Source: CAYQDR01 sp964416315 (GTDB lineage: Bacteria; Methylomirabilota; Methylomirabilia; Rokubacteriales; DASRDR01). Taken from it: 64,000 nt of DNA. The translations under genes were made by a program, and so were the position numbers. The stretch is from NCBI GenBank assembly GCA_964416315.1, contig CAYQDR010000008.1, positions 1 through 64,000 on the forward strand, read 5' to 3'. The notes beneath the pieces are model-generated. The model worked only from the letters and a program-made list of their open reading frames with translations. It had not been told where the DNA came from and made no database searches. Shown piece after piece: positions 34,048 through 42,430 of the stretch. Position 1 is the stretch's first letter. Each line of letters opens with the position of its first letter.

Positions 34048-35568
34048 ATGGGGATGTCGCTGGTGCGGGGGAGGTACCTGGTGTCGCGGGTGGGGGCGAC
34101 CGGCGCGGTGGTCATCGAGGACGGCGCGCTGGTCCAGCGGGACGGGGAGATCCTCGCGATCGGGCCGTACGGCGAGCTGGCCGCGCGCTACGCCCCGGAC
34201 GAGCTGATCGGGTCGCCGGAGCACGTGGTCTTCCCGGGTCTGGTGAACGCCCACCACCACGTGGGCCTGACGCCGTTCCAGCTCGGCTCGCCGGACCTGC
34301 CGCTCGAGCTGTGGCTCGCCTCGCGCCTCGGGGCGCGGGACGTCGACCCCTACCTCGACACCCTGTACTCCGCGTTCGAGATGGTCGAATCCGGGGTGAC
34401 CACCGTGCAGCACCTCTGGGGGCAGCGGCGCGGGCCCGCGGCCGCGTGGCCCGACCGGGCGCGCCAGGTCCTGAGGGCGTACCAGGACCTTGGGATGCGG
34501 GTCAGCTTCGGGTTCATGATCCGCGACCAGAACCAGCTCGTCTACGGCGGCGACGACGCCTTCGTCCGGAGCCTCCCGTCCGGGCTCCGAGGCGAGGCGG
34601 CGGCCGCCTTCGCAGGGATGCGGATCCCGGTCGACGAGTACTTCGAGCGCCTGTTCGTGGACCTCTACGAGGCCGCCGGGGAAAACCGCGCCGAGCGGGT
34701 CCGTATCTGGCTCGCCCCGGCCAACCTCCACTGGTGCTCGGACGGGCTCCTTGCCCGGATCAAGGCGCACGCGGCGCGCTACCGGGTCGGGATCCATATC
34801 CACCTCGTCGAGACGCCCTACCAGCAGCGCTACGCCGAGCGGCGGTCGGGCGGGACCGCCGCCGGCCACCTCGCCGCGCTCGGCTTCCTGGGGCCGGAGG
34901 TCACGCTCGGCCACGCGGTGTGGCTCACCGAGGCCGACATCGACCTGGTGGCCGGCGCGGGGGCCACGGTTTGCCACAACGCCAGCTCCAACCTGCGCCT
35001 GCAGAGCGGCACCGCCCCCGTCAACCGTCTCCTCGCCCGCGGCGTGCGCGTGGCCCTCGGGATCGACGAGGCGGGACTCAATGACGACCGCGACATGCTG
35101 CAGGAGATGCGGCTGGTGCTGAGGCTTCACCGCGTCCCGGGCCACGATGCGCGGGCGCCCACGGCGGCGGAGGTCTTCCGGATGGCCACCGAGCACGGGG
35201 CCCACGCCACCGGCTTCGGCGACCGGGTCGGCGCGCTCGAGCCTGGGCGCGCGGCGGACGTCGTCGTCATGCGCCTGGGGAACGTCGCTTACCCCTACCT
35301 CGACCCCGCGGCGCCGGTGCTCGACGCCCTCGTGCACCGGGGCCGGAGCGCCGACGTTGAGACGGTCATGATCGCCGGCGAGGTGGTGATGCGGGACCGC
35401 CGCTTCACGCGCGTCAGCAAGGCCGACGCCCTCGAGGCGCTCGCGGCCTCGCTCCGGGTGCCGCTCCGCCCCGACGAGGTGCGGCGCCGGGAGCTGGCGC
35501 AGGCGCTCCTGCCTCACGTCCGGCGGTTCTACCACGGGTGGGAGGTCCCTGAGGGCTCCAGGGCGTGA
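34048..35568 (+). CDS. Amidohydrolase / aminohydrolase family protein (TrzA/SsnA-like)
   Basis: This 506-residue metal-dependent hydrolase of the chlorohydrolase/deaminase branch has metal ligands in VFPGLVNAHHHVGLTPFQLG, further His residues in IHIHLVETPYQQRYA and VTLGHAVWLTEADI, and the catalytic Asp region ALGIDEAGLNDDRDMLQEMR. Substrates in this branch include s-triazines, guanine and amidines, and the one here is unknown. ATG 34048 has GGAGG 7 bases upstream; the longer frame has none. It diverges from the dpp operon, sharing a 160-base promoter region, so imported solute and hydrolysis may be linked. Confidence 0.85.
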   Translation: MGMSLVRGRYLVSRVGATGAVVIEDGALVQRDGEILAIGPYGELAARYAPDELIGSPEHVVFPGLVNAHHHVGLTPFQLGSPDLPLELWLASRLGARDVDPYLDTLYSAFEMVESGVTTVQHLWGQRRGPAAAWPDRARQVLRAYQDLGMRVSFGFMIRDQNQLVYGGDDAFVRSLPSGLRGEAAAAFAGMRIPVDEYFERLFVDLYEAAGENRAERVRIWLAPANLHWCSDGLLARIKAHAARYRVGIHIHLVETPYQQRYAERRSGGTAAGHLAALGFLGPEVTLGHAVWLTEADIDLVAGAGATVCHNASSNLRLQSGTAPVNRLLARGVRVALGIDEAGLNDDRDMLQEMRLVLRLHRVPGHDARAPTAAEVFRMATEHGAHATGFGDRVGALEPGRAADVVVMRLGNVAYPYLDPAAPVLDALVHRGRSADVETVMIAGEVVMRDRRFTRVSKADALEALAASLRVPLRPDEVRRRELAQALLPHVRRFYHGWEVPEGSRA

Positions 35569-36114
35569 CGCTCAGGAGAGCGGCAGGCGAGAGAGCGCCT
35601 CGCCAAGCAGGTCCGCCGGTACGAGGCTCACAGTTACCGGGCCACCTTCACGCTGCCCCCGGCTTTCCGCCTGGCCGAGCTGGTCCTAGAGCGGATCGCG
35701 ACCGGGAGTCGGCTGGCGATCGAGGCAGTCCGCCTCGACGGCCAGACCCCCGAGCCGCGGAGACCCTACCGCCTGGTCCGTCCCGATCTCTACGAGAACG
35801 ACGCGGCGCTTCCTAGTGTCAGCGAGCCGGTCCTCCTGATCTTGAGCGACACCTACGATCGTGGCTGGCAAGCGTGGGACAACGGTCGCCCGGTTCCGAT
35901 CCTGCGGGCCAATCACGCGCTCCGCGCTGTCCATCTCGCCCCGGGGAGCCACGTCGTGGAGTTCCGCTATCGCCAGCCGGGGTTCTGGGTGGGGCTGGGA
36001 GTCTCGGGAGCGACCGCGCTGGCGCTCGCGCTCGGCGGCGTCCTGGCTTGGCGCCGACGGGCCGATCCGGTCCAGGCGCAGTCGCCGGAGGACGATCACG
36101 CCACGCCGAGGTAG
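35569..36114 (+). pseudogene. C-terminal fragment of a YfhO-family membrane protein gene
   Basis: An open frame of about 181 codons follows the amidohydrolase stop directly, with no start codon of its own. It reads RYEAHSYRATFTLPPAFRLA, then VLLILSDTYDRGWQAWDNGR, VPILRANHALRAVHLAPGSH and VVEFRYRQPGFWVGLGVSG, the soluble C-terminal domain and last helix of YfhO proteins. The N-terminal 600 or more residues are absent. Its last 40 codons and downstream sequence are an exact copy of 27971-28157. It may be the missing end of the gene that starts at 27337, now displaced by 8 kb. Confidence 0.68.
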
Positions 36115-36179
36115 GGGCGCCTCTCCGGATCCGCCGTGCCCGCCCCGGCCCTTGCCGGGCCGGCCGGCCGCGCGCTAGA
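35993..36179 (+). repeat. Exact 187-bp direct repeat, copy 2
   Basis: This is identical to 27971-28157. Here it continues a YfhO reading frame in phase from upstream, so this is probably the original copy. Identity ends abruptly after CGCGCGCTAGA. The sequence beyond it, to 36352, shows no clear gene. Confidence 0.95.
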
Positions 36180-36352
36180 CTCCGGGCACGCTGGCGAGGC
36201 CCCGTCGGGGGTGAAGCCGGCCCGGGGTGATGCTCAGGAAATAGGGTTTGCGCAGGCGTACTCCCTGTACGTTGAGGCTCGGCGACGACCGAGGACGCCG
36301 GGATGCGACGGGGATCGGCCATGCCGCTAGAGCGCGGCTGTACCGCCGCTGA

Positions 36353-36442
36353 ATGCCCCCGGCCGCCGTCAAATTCCATCCTGCAGCCGCGCAGGAGGCG
36401 GAGGCGGCGTATGACTGGTACGCGGCTCGAAACCCTCCATCG
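36353..36442 (+). pseudogene. 5' fragment of a RelE/ParE-family toxin gene
   Basis: After ATG 36353 the frame reads VKFHPAAAQEAEAAYDWYAA then RNPPSAA, the first strand and helix of ParE/RelE toxins (about 90-100 residues when whole). Similarity ends after about 30 codons where LLM gene sequence begins. A stop codon overlapping the region just upstream (TGA then ATG) is what an antitoxin-toxin pair would leave, but no antitoxin is recognisable. Confidence 0.45.
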
Positions 36443-36449
36443 GCAGCGC

Positions 36450-36545
36450 GTGGACACGATCGTGCTGAACCCGCTCGACTGGGGGGTGGAGCAGCTCGAG
36501 CGGCCGGCCGGGGAGGTCCTGCCGCGCATGAAGACGGTCCGGTGA
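36450..36545 (+). pseudogene. 3' remnant of an LLM-class oxidoreductase gene
   Basis: The last 31 codons and stop of an LLM oxidoreductase (VDTIVLNPLDWGVEQLERPA) align with the end of the intact gene at 23845-23940. The upstream 300 codons are gone, replaced by a ParE fragment. Its TGA overlaps the GTG of the molybdenum hydroxylase as in the other copy. Confidence 0.68.
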
Positions 36546-36603
36546 CCGACGGCGCCGGGGTGCCTGGGCAGCCGGAGCCGCCGCCGATCCGGCTGACGGG
36601 CGC
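36450..36603 (+). repeat. Diverged direct repeat, copy 2 (LLM 3' end + hydroxylase 5' end)
   Basis: Counterpart of 23845-23998, about 88% identical by hand count. In this copy the downstream hydroxylase gene is complete and the upstream LLM gene is lost, the reverse of the first copy. Confidence 0.75.
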
Positions 36604-38899
36604 GCGGGTCAAGCGCCTCGAGGACCCGCGGTTCCTCCGCGGACTCGGCCGGTACGTCGACGATCTCGTGCTCCCGCGCCTGCTGTGGGGGGCGTTCGTC
36701 CGGAGCCCCCACGCCCACGCCGAGGTGCGGGCCGTCGACGCCGACCAGGCCCGGGCGCTGCCGGGGGTGGCGGCGGTGCTGACCGCAGACGACCTCCGGG
36801 GGCTGGCGCGACCGCTCGCCCCCCGGCTCGAGGGCGGCGGCTTCACGCCGACCGCCTGGCCGCCCCTGGCGGACCGGCGCGTCCGGTTCTGCGGCGAGGC
36901 CGTCGCGCTCGTCGTCGCCGAGAGTCCGTACCTCGCCGCGGACGCCCGCGACCTGGTCCGCGTCGACTACGCGCCGCTCCCGGCCGTCACCTCGATCGAC
37001 GCCGCGCTCGCGGCTGGGCAGGTGCTCTTCCGCCGCGACTGGCGGCACGGCGACGTCGACGGCGCCTTCGCGCGCGGGGCCCATGTCGTCCGCGAGACGT
37101 TCGCCCACGGGCGGTGCGCGCCGTCGCCCATCGAGCCGCGGGGCCTCGTGGCCGACTGGGACGGCGAGACCCTCCACGTCTGGGCGGGTACCCAGACGCC
37201 GAGCATCCTCCGCGCCGCGCTCGCCGAGGCGCTCGGCCTCGACGCGGCCCGCGTGCGCGTCGCCGTCCCCGACGTGGGCGGCGGCTTCGGCCTCAAGATG
37301 CACGTCTTTCCCGAGGACGTCGCGGTGGCCGCTGTCGCCCGACGGCTCGGCCGACCCGTGAAGTGGATCGAGGAGCGGCGCGAGAATCTGACCGCGGCGT
37401 CGCACGCCCGCGAGCAGCATCTGGAGGTCGAGGCCGCTGCCGACGCCGCGGGGCGGCTCCTGGCGCTCCGGGCGCGTGTGGTCTCCGACGCCGGCGCCTA
37501 CCATCTCTACCCGACGACGGCGGCGCTGGAGCCCCTGGGCAGCGCGTCCATTCTCCCGGGCCCGTACCTGACGCCCGCCTACGCCTACGAGGCGGTCGCC
37601 GTCGCGACCAACAAGCCGCCGATCGGCGCCTACCGCGGCGTCGGCATGACCATGGGGACGTTCGCGATGGAGCGCACGCTCGACCTCCTGGCCGAGCGCT
37701 GTGCGCTCGACCCCGCGGAGGTGCGCCGGCGCAACCTGATCCCCCGCGAGGCGTACCCGTTCACCTCCGCGAGCGGCCTGCGCTACGACAGCGGTGACTT
37801 CCCGGCGGCCCTCGCGCAGGCGCTCGATCTGGCCGGCTACGACGCGCGCCGGCGGGAGCAGGCGGCGGCCCGCGCCGAGGGCCGCCTGATGGGGATCGGC
37901 ATCGCCTGCTACACGGAGTACACGGGCACGGGGTCCCCGGTGTTCCGCCGGCGCGGCATGGCGGACGTCCCCGGCATCGAGGCGGCGACGGTGCGCGTGG
38001 ACCCCGACGGCACCGTGCGCTGCCTGGTGAGCTTCCCCTCGCAGGGCCAGGGCCACGCCACCGCGCTCGCGCAGGTGATCGGGGACCGGCTCGGCGTCGC
38101 GCTGGAGCGCGTGCGCGTCCAGCCGGTCGATCTGGACGCCGCGCCGCTCGGGAGCGGGACGTTCGCGAGCCGCGGCGCCGTCGCGATCATGGGGACGGCC
38201 GCGGTCGCCGCCGACGCCCTGCGGCGGAAGGTCGAGGCGCTGGCGGCCCACCTGCTCGAGGCGAGCCCGGCCGACGTCGTGCTGGACGGCGGCCGCGCCC
38301 ACGTGCGCGGCGTGCCCGGCCGCGCGGTGGCGCTTGCCGAGATCGCGCGTGCCGCCTACTCGCCGCCGGCGCGCGGGCTTCCCGCCGAGCCGGGGCTCGA
38401 GGCGACCGTCTACTTCGACCCGCCCGGCCCGACGTTCTCGGGCGCGGTCCACGTCGTCACGGTCGAGGTGGACCCCGAGACGGGCCGGGTCCGGGTGCTG
38501 CGCTACGCGCTCGTCGAAGACTGCGGGCGGGTCATCAACCCGCTGCTGGTCGAGGGCCAGATCCATGGCGCCCTGGCCCAGGGGCTCGGCGAGGCCCTGC
38601 TGGAAGAACTGGTCCACGACGGCGAGACCGGCCAGCTCCTCACCGGCACGCTGATGGACTACGCGCTCCCGCGCGCCGACGACCTCCCCGAGCCCGCCAT
38701 CGGCCACCTCGAGATACCGGTGCCCGGCATGCCGGGCGGCGTCAAGGGCATGGGCGAGGGCGGGACGATCGGGGCCCCCGCCGCCCTCGCCAACGCCGTG
38801 GCCGACGCCGTCCGCCCCCTCGGTCTTGCCATCACCCGCCTGCCGGTCCGGCCAGAGGCCCTCGCCGTGGCGGCGCGGCGCCCCCGGCAGACCCGATGA
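36542..38899 (+). CDS. Molybdenum hydroxylase large subunit (xanthine dehydrogenase / CoxL family)
   Basis: This 785-residue molybdopterin-binding subunit has an N-terminal a/b hammerhead domain (RFLRGLGRYVDDLVLPRLLW) and a large Mo-cofactor domain with GGGFGLKMHVFPEDVAVAAV, AYRGVGMTMGTFAMERTLDL and the catalytic-Glu region GMGEGGTIGAPAALANAVAD. The AYRGVG loop lacks the Cys-Ser of true CO dehydrogenase, so a purine, nicotinate or aldehyde hydroxylase is more likely. The usual FAD (CoxM) and 2Fe-2S (CoxS) subunit genes are absent on both sides. GTG 36542 overlaps the LLM remnant as GTGA. Confidence 0.88.
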   Translation: MTDGAGVPGQPEPPPIRLTGARVKRLEDPRFLRGLGRYVDDLVLPRLLWGAFVRSPHAHAEVRAVDADQARALPGVAAVLTADDLRGLARPLAPRLEGGGFTPTAWPPLADRRVRFCGEAVALVVAESPYLAADARDLVRVDYAPLPAVTSIDAALAAGQVLFRRDWRHGDVDGAFARGAHVVRETFAHGRCAPSPIEPRGLVADWDGETLHVWAGTQTPSILRAALAEALGLDAARVRVAVPDVGGGFGLKMHVFPEDVAVAAVARRLGRPVKWIEERRENLTAASHAREQHLEVEAAADAAGRLLALRARVVSDAGAYHLYPTTAALEPLGSASILPGPYLTPAYAYEAVAVATNKPPIGAYRGVGMTMGTFAMERTLDLLAERCALDPAEVRRRNLIPREAYPFTSASGLRYDSGDFPAALAQALDLAGYDARRREQAAARAEGRLMGIGIACYTEYTGTGSPVFRRRGMADVPGIEAATVRVDPDGTVRCLVSFPSQGQGHATALAQVIGDRLGVALERVRVQPVDLDAAPLGSGTFASRGAVAIMGTAAVAADALRRKVEALAAHLLEASPADVVLDGGRAHVRGVPGRAVALAEIARAAYSPPARGLPAEPGLEATVYFDPPGPTFSGAVHVVTVEVDPETGRVRVLRYALVEDCGRVINPLLVEGQIHGALAQGLGEALLEELVHDGETGQLLTGTLMDYALPRADDLPEPAIGHLEIPVPGMPGGVKGMGEGGTIGAPAALANAVADAVRPLGLAITRLPVRPEALAVAARRPRQTR

Positions 38900-38953
38900 C
38901 TGGCCTCGAACCCTGAGGGCTCCTGCGGTATCTTGGGGTGAGGCGGTAGGTCC

Positions 38954-41506
38954 ATGAACGATCCGGCGAACCCCACGGCCCCCCCCGTTGCCGACGGCGC
39001 GGCCCGGGTCTCGCTCCCCAAGCCGCCGCCAGGGCGGCTCGACGTCCCCGGCGTCGTCGAGGCGTTCGCTCACCAGATGATGTATTCGGTCGCGAAGGGC
39101 GAGCACACGGCCAGCCAGTTCAACGTCTACCAGGCCCTGGCGTTCGCCGTGCGCGACCGCCTCATGGAGCGATGGTTCCTGACCCAGGACACCTACTACC
39201 GGCACGACGCGAAGCGGGTCTACTACCTCTCCATGGAGTTCCTCATGGGCCGGGCGCTCCTCAACAACATCCTGAACCTCGGCGCGTACGACGCCCACGC
39301 GCGGGCGATGGAGCAGCTCGGCTACCGGCTCGAGGACCTCCACGCCGAGGAGTGGGACGCCGGCCTCGGCAACGGCGGCCTGGGGCGGCTGGCGGCGTGC
39401 TTCCTCGACTCGGCCTCGACGCTCGCCCTGCCGTTCTACGGTTACGGCATCCGCTACGAGTACGGCATCTTCACGCAGAAGATCGTGGACGGCTACCAGG
39501 TCGAGGCCCCGGACAACTGGCTCCGGTACGGCAACCCCTGGGAGATCCCGCGCCCCGACGCCCTCCACCCCGTCAAGTTCTACGGCCGGGTCCAGCCCTA
39601 TCGCGACGGGCACGGCCACGAGCGGCTCGAGTGGGTGGACACCGAGGACGTGATGGCGATGGCCTACGACACCCCGGTGCTCGGCTACCGGAACGACACC
39701 GTCAACACGCTCCGACTCTGGGCGGCGAAGTCCACGCGCGAGTTCGACCTGGCGAAGTTCAACGCCGGGGAGTACGTCCGGGCCGTGGAGGACAAGAACG
39801 AGACGGAGAACATCTCCAAGGTGCTCTACCCGGCGGACGACCAGTACGTGGGCAAGGAGCTCCGGCTCAAGCAGCAGTACTTCTTCGTCTCGGCGACGCT
39901 CCAGGACGTCCTCCGGCGCTTCAAGAAGCGGGACCGCCGCTGGGACACCTTCCCCGACAAGGTGGCGATCCAGCTCAACGACACGCACCCCGCCGTCGCG
40001 ATCCCCGAGCTGATGCGCGTCCTCGTGGACCAGGAGCACCTGGACTGGGACGCGGCGTGGGCGATCACCCAGCGGGTGTTCGGCTACACGAACCACACGG
40101 TCCTGCCGGAGGCGCTCGAGCGCTGGCCGACGGAATTCTTCGGCCGCCTCCTCCCGCGCCACCTCCAGATCATCGAGGAGATCGACCGCCGGGTCCGCGA
40201 GGGCGTGCGCGCGCGCCATCCGGGGGACGAGGACCGGGTCCGGCGGATGGCGATCATCGGCGAGGATGGCGCGCGCAGCGTCCGCATGGCGCACCTCGCC
40301 ATCGTCGGGAGCCATGCGGTCAACGGCGTGTCGGCCGTGCACGCCGGGCTCCTGAAGACCTCGATCTTTCCAGACTTCCACGCGTTCTTCCCGGGGCGCT
40401 TCACCGCCAAGACGAACGGCATCACGCCACGCCGGTGGCTCCTGAAGTGCAACCCCGGCCTCGCCGGACTCGTGACGGAGGCGATCGGGGACCGGTGGAC
40501 GACCGACCTCGACGCGCTCAAGGGGCTCGCCCCCTTCGCGGAGGACGACGAGTTCCGGACGCGATGGGCGGCGGTCAAGCGCGCGAACAAGGTCGCCCTG
40601 GCCCAGAGCGTCCGCGATGGCGGCCTCCCGCCGCTCGACCCGGACACCCTGTTCGACTGTCAGGTCAAGCGTCTCCACGAGTACAAGCGGCAGCTCCTCA
40701 ACGTCCTCCACGTCATCGCCCTCTACCACCGGCTCCGCGAGGGGGCCGCGGGCGACGAGCCGCCGCGGACGATCATCTTCGCGGGCAAGGCGGCGCCGAG
40801 CTACGTGATGGCGAAGCTCGTGGTCAAGCTGATCCACGCGGTGGGCGACCTCGTGAACCAGGACCTCACGGTGGCCGGGCGGCTGCGGGTCGCCTTCATC
40901 CCCAACTACAGCGTCTCGCTCGCCGAGCAGATCTTCCCCGCGTGCGAGCTCTCGGAGCAGATCTCCACCGCCGGGACGGAGGCGTCGGGCACCGGGAACA
41001 TGAAGGCCGCGCTCAACGGCGCGCTCACGATCGGCACCCTCGACGGCGCCAACATCGAGATCCGGCAGGAGGTCGGGGACGCGAACATCTTCATCTTCGG
41101 GCACACGGTCGCCGAGATCGCGGCGCTCCGCGCGGGCGGCTACAACCCCCGCGCCTGGGTGGAGGCGAACCCGGAGCTCCGCCGGGTGATCGAGACGCTC
41201 GCGGTCGGGGCGATCGAGCAGGCGCACCCCGGCCTCTTCCGGCCGATCGCGGACGCGCTCCTCGGCCAGGACCGTTACTTCCACTGCGCGGATTTCGCCT
41301 CGTACCTGGAGTGCCAGCGGCGGGTCGGGGAGACCTATCGGCAGGCGGACGAGTGGATCCGCATGTCGATCCGGAACGTGGCCGGGATGGGCCGCTTCTC
41401 GAGCGACCGGACGGTCCGGGAGTATGCGGAGGAGATCTGGGGCGTCCAACCGGTGCCCGTCCGGTTCGGGACACCGCCGTCCGGCGACGGGGGCGAGCCG
41501 CGGTGA
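38954..41506 (+). CDS. glgP: Glycogen/starch phosphorylase
   Basis: This 850-residue cytoplasmic enzyme releases glucose-1-phosphate from alpha-1,4-glucans using pyridoxal phosphate. VYYLSMEFLMGRALLNNILN near the N-terminus, GNGGLGRLAACFLDSASTLA and the PLP-site motif EASGTGNMKAALNGALTIGT with LDGANIEI are all intact. The length is normal for the GlgP family, with a 30-residue Pro-rich N-terminal extension. ATG 38954 follows a weak purine-rich site. The stop overlaps the CoA-transferase gene as GTGA. No other glycogen gene is nearby. Confidence 0.94.
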   Translation: MNDPANPTAPPVADGAARVSLPKPPPGRLDVPGVVEAFAHQMMYSVAKGEHTASQFNVYQALAFAVRDRLMERWFLTQDTYYRHDAKRVYYLSMEFLMGRALLNNILNLGAYDAHARAMEQLGYRLEDLHAEEWDAGLGNGGLGRLAACFLDSASTLALPFYGYGIRYEYGIFTQKIVDGYQVEAPDNWLRYGNPWEIPRPDALHPVKFYGRVQPYRDGHGHERLEWVDTEDVMAMAYDTPVLGYRNDTVNTLRLWAAKSTREFDLAKFNAGEYVRAVEDKNETENISKVLYPADDQYVGKELRLKQQYFFVSATLQDVLRRFKKRDRRWDTFPDKVAIQLNDTHPAVAIPELMRVLVDQEHLDWDAAWAITQRVFGYTNHTVLPEALERWPTEFFGRLLPRHLQIIEEIDRRVREGVRARHPGDEDRVRRMAIIGEDGARSVRMAHLAIVGSHAVNGVSAVHAGLLKTSIFPDFHAFFPGRFTAKTNGITPRRWLLKCNPGLAGLVTEAIGDRWTTDLDALKGLAPFAEDDEFRTRWAAVKRANKVALAQSVRDGGLPPLDPDTLFDCQVKRLHEYKRQLLNVLHVIALYHRLREGAAGDEPPRTIIFAGKAAPSYVMAKLVVKLIHAVGDLVNQDLTVAGRLRVAFIPNYSVSLAEQIFPACELSEQISTAGTEASGTGNMKAALNGALTIGTLDGANIEIRQEVGDANIFIFGHTVAEIAALRAGGYNPRAWVEANPELRRVIETLAVGAIEQAHPGLFRPIADALLGQDRYFHCADFASYLECQRRVGETYRQADEWIRMSIRNVAGMGRFSSDRTVREYAEEIWGVQPVPVRFGTPPSGDGGEPR

Positions 41507-42315
41507 CGAGCGACCCCGGCGCGAAGCTGATGAGCCTCGCCCGGGCCGCGGCGCTGGTTCCGGACGGCGCCCACGTCACGCTCGGCGGCGTCATGCTCCA
41601 CCGGATCCCCGCGGCGTTCGTCCGGGAGTTGGCGCGCCAGGGCCGCCGCGGGCTGCGCCTGTCGAAGCCGTCCCCGTCCTACGACCTCGACCTCCTGTGC
41701 GCGGCCGGCTGCCTCGCCGAGGTGGGGGCCGGAATCGCCTCGTTCGAGGCCGCGTTCGGCGGGAACCTGCCGAACTACCGGCGCGCGGTCGAGGCCGGGC
41801 GCGTCCGTGTCCGCGAGTTCTCCTGAGTGGGCGTCATGACGGGGTTGCGGGCCGCATCCCTCGGCGTGCCGTTCGAGCCGCTCCCGGGCCTGCAGGGAAC
41901 CGACCTGCCGGCGGTCGCCGACCTCCGGGCGGTGAAGGACCCGTGGAGCGGGGAGGAGGTCTACGTCGTCCCCGCGATCCGGCCCGACTGGGCGATCCTC
42001 CACGTCCAGGAGACGGACGCGCGCGGCAACGCCCGGATCTACGGGTCGCCGGGGTACGACGTCCTGATGGCCCAGGCGGCGGACCGCGTGATCCTGACCG
42101 CGGAGCGCGTCGTTCCGACGGAGGAGCTGGCGCGCGTGCCGGAGCTGACCCGGATCCCGGAGCTCGCGGTCGCCGCGGTCGTCGAAGCGCCGGGCGGCGC
42201 GCGGCCGGGCGACTGCGCCGGCTGCTACGAGGTGGACGAGGCGGGGGTTCGCGCCTACCTCGCCGCGGCGGAGGATCCCGAGAGGCTCACGGCCTACCTC
42301 CGGGCGCAGGCGTGA
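41503..42315 (+). pseudogene. CoA-transferase subunit A, split by an in-frame TGA
   Basis: Two halves of a family I CoA-transferase alpha subunit lie in the same frame: 41503-41826 (107 codons, VPDGAHVTLGGVMLHRIPAA) and 41827-42315 (162 codons, GVPFEPLPGLQGTDLPAVAD, AILHVQETDARGNARIYGSP). They are separated only by TGA at 41824-41826, which is followed at once by GTG. Together they have normal length (about 270) and no other defect. From memory, homologues carry Cys or an aromatic residue at this position. Possible readings are a nonsense mutation, a base error, recoding, or two separate chains made by restart at the GTG. Confidence 0.75.
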
Positions 42316-42328
42316 GGCGTCTGATTTC

Positions 42329-42428
42329 CCCTCTCCGCCGCCGGGGGAGAGGGAAGGGTGAGGGGGCGATGAATCGGCCCCACCCTCACCCCTGCCCTCT
42401 CCGTCCCGAGGGAGGGAGAGGGGACAGA
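42329..42428. repeat. CTCTCC..GGGGGAGAGG-type intergenic inverted repeats
   Basis: The gap between the two CoA-transferase genes holds CCCTCTCCGCCGCCGGGGGA with GAGGGAAGGGTGAGGGG, followed by its near-complement CCCACCCTCACCCCTGCCCT and a second CTCTCCGTCCCGAGGGAGGG. The result is two hairpins nested in a larger inverted repeat. A shorter relative occurs at 4501-4530. It may be a dispersed non-coding repeat family. Confidence 0.55.
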
Positions 42429-42430
42429 TC

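Noticed and set aside
35819..41449. A 1,876-codon open frame on the minus strand
   Set aside because: It runs antisense to the molybdenum hydroxylase and glycogen phosphorylase genes, is very rich in Arg, Asp, Val and Gly as expected of GC-rich antisense frames, and has no recognisable domain.
41824..41870. Selenocysteine insertion at the CoA-transferase TGA
   Set aside because: I could not draw a convincing bacterial SECIS hairpin just downstream; only a short CGTCATGACG palindrome is present. Kept as one of several possibilities rather than a call.
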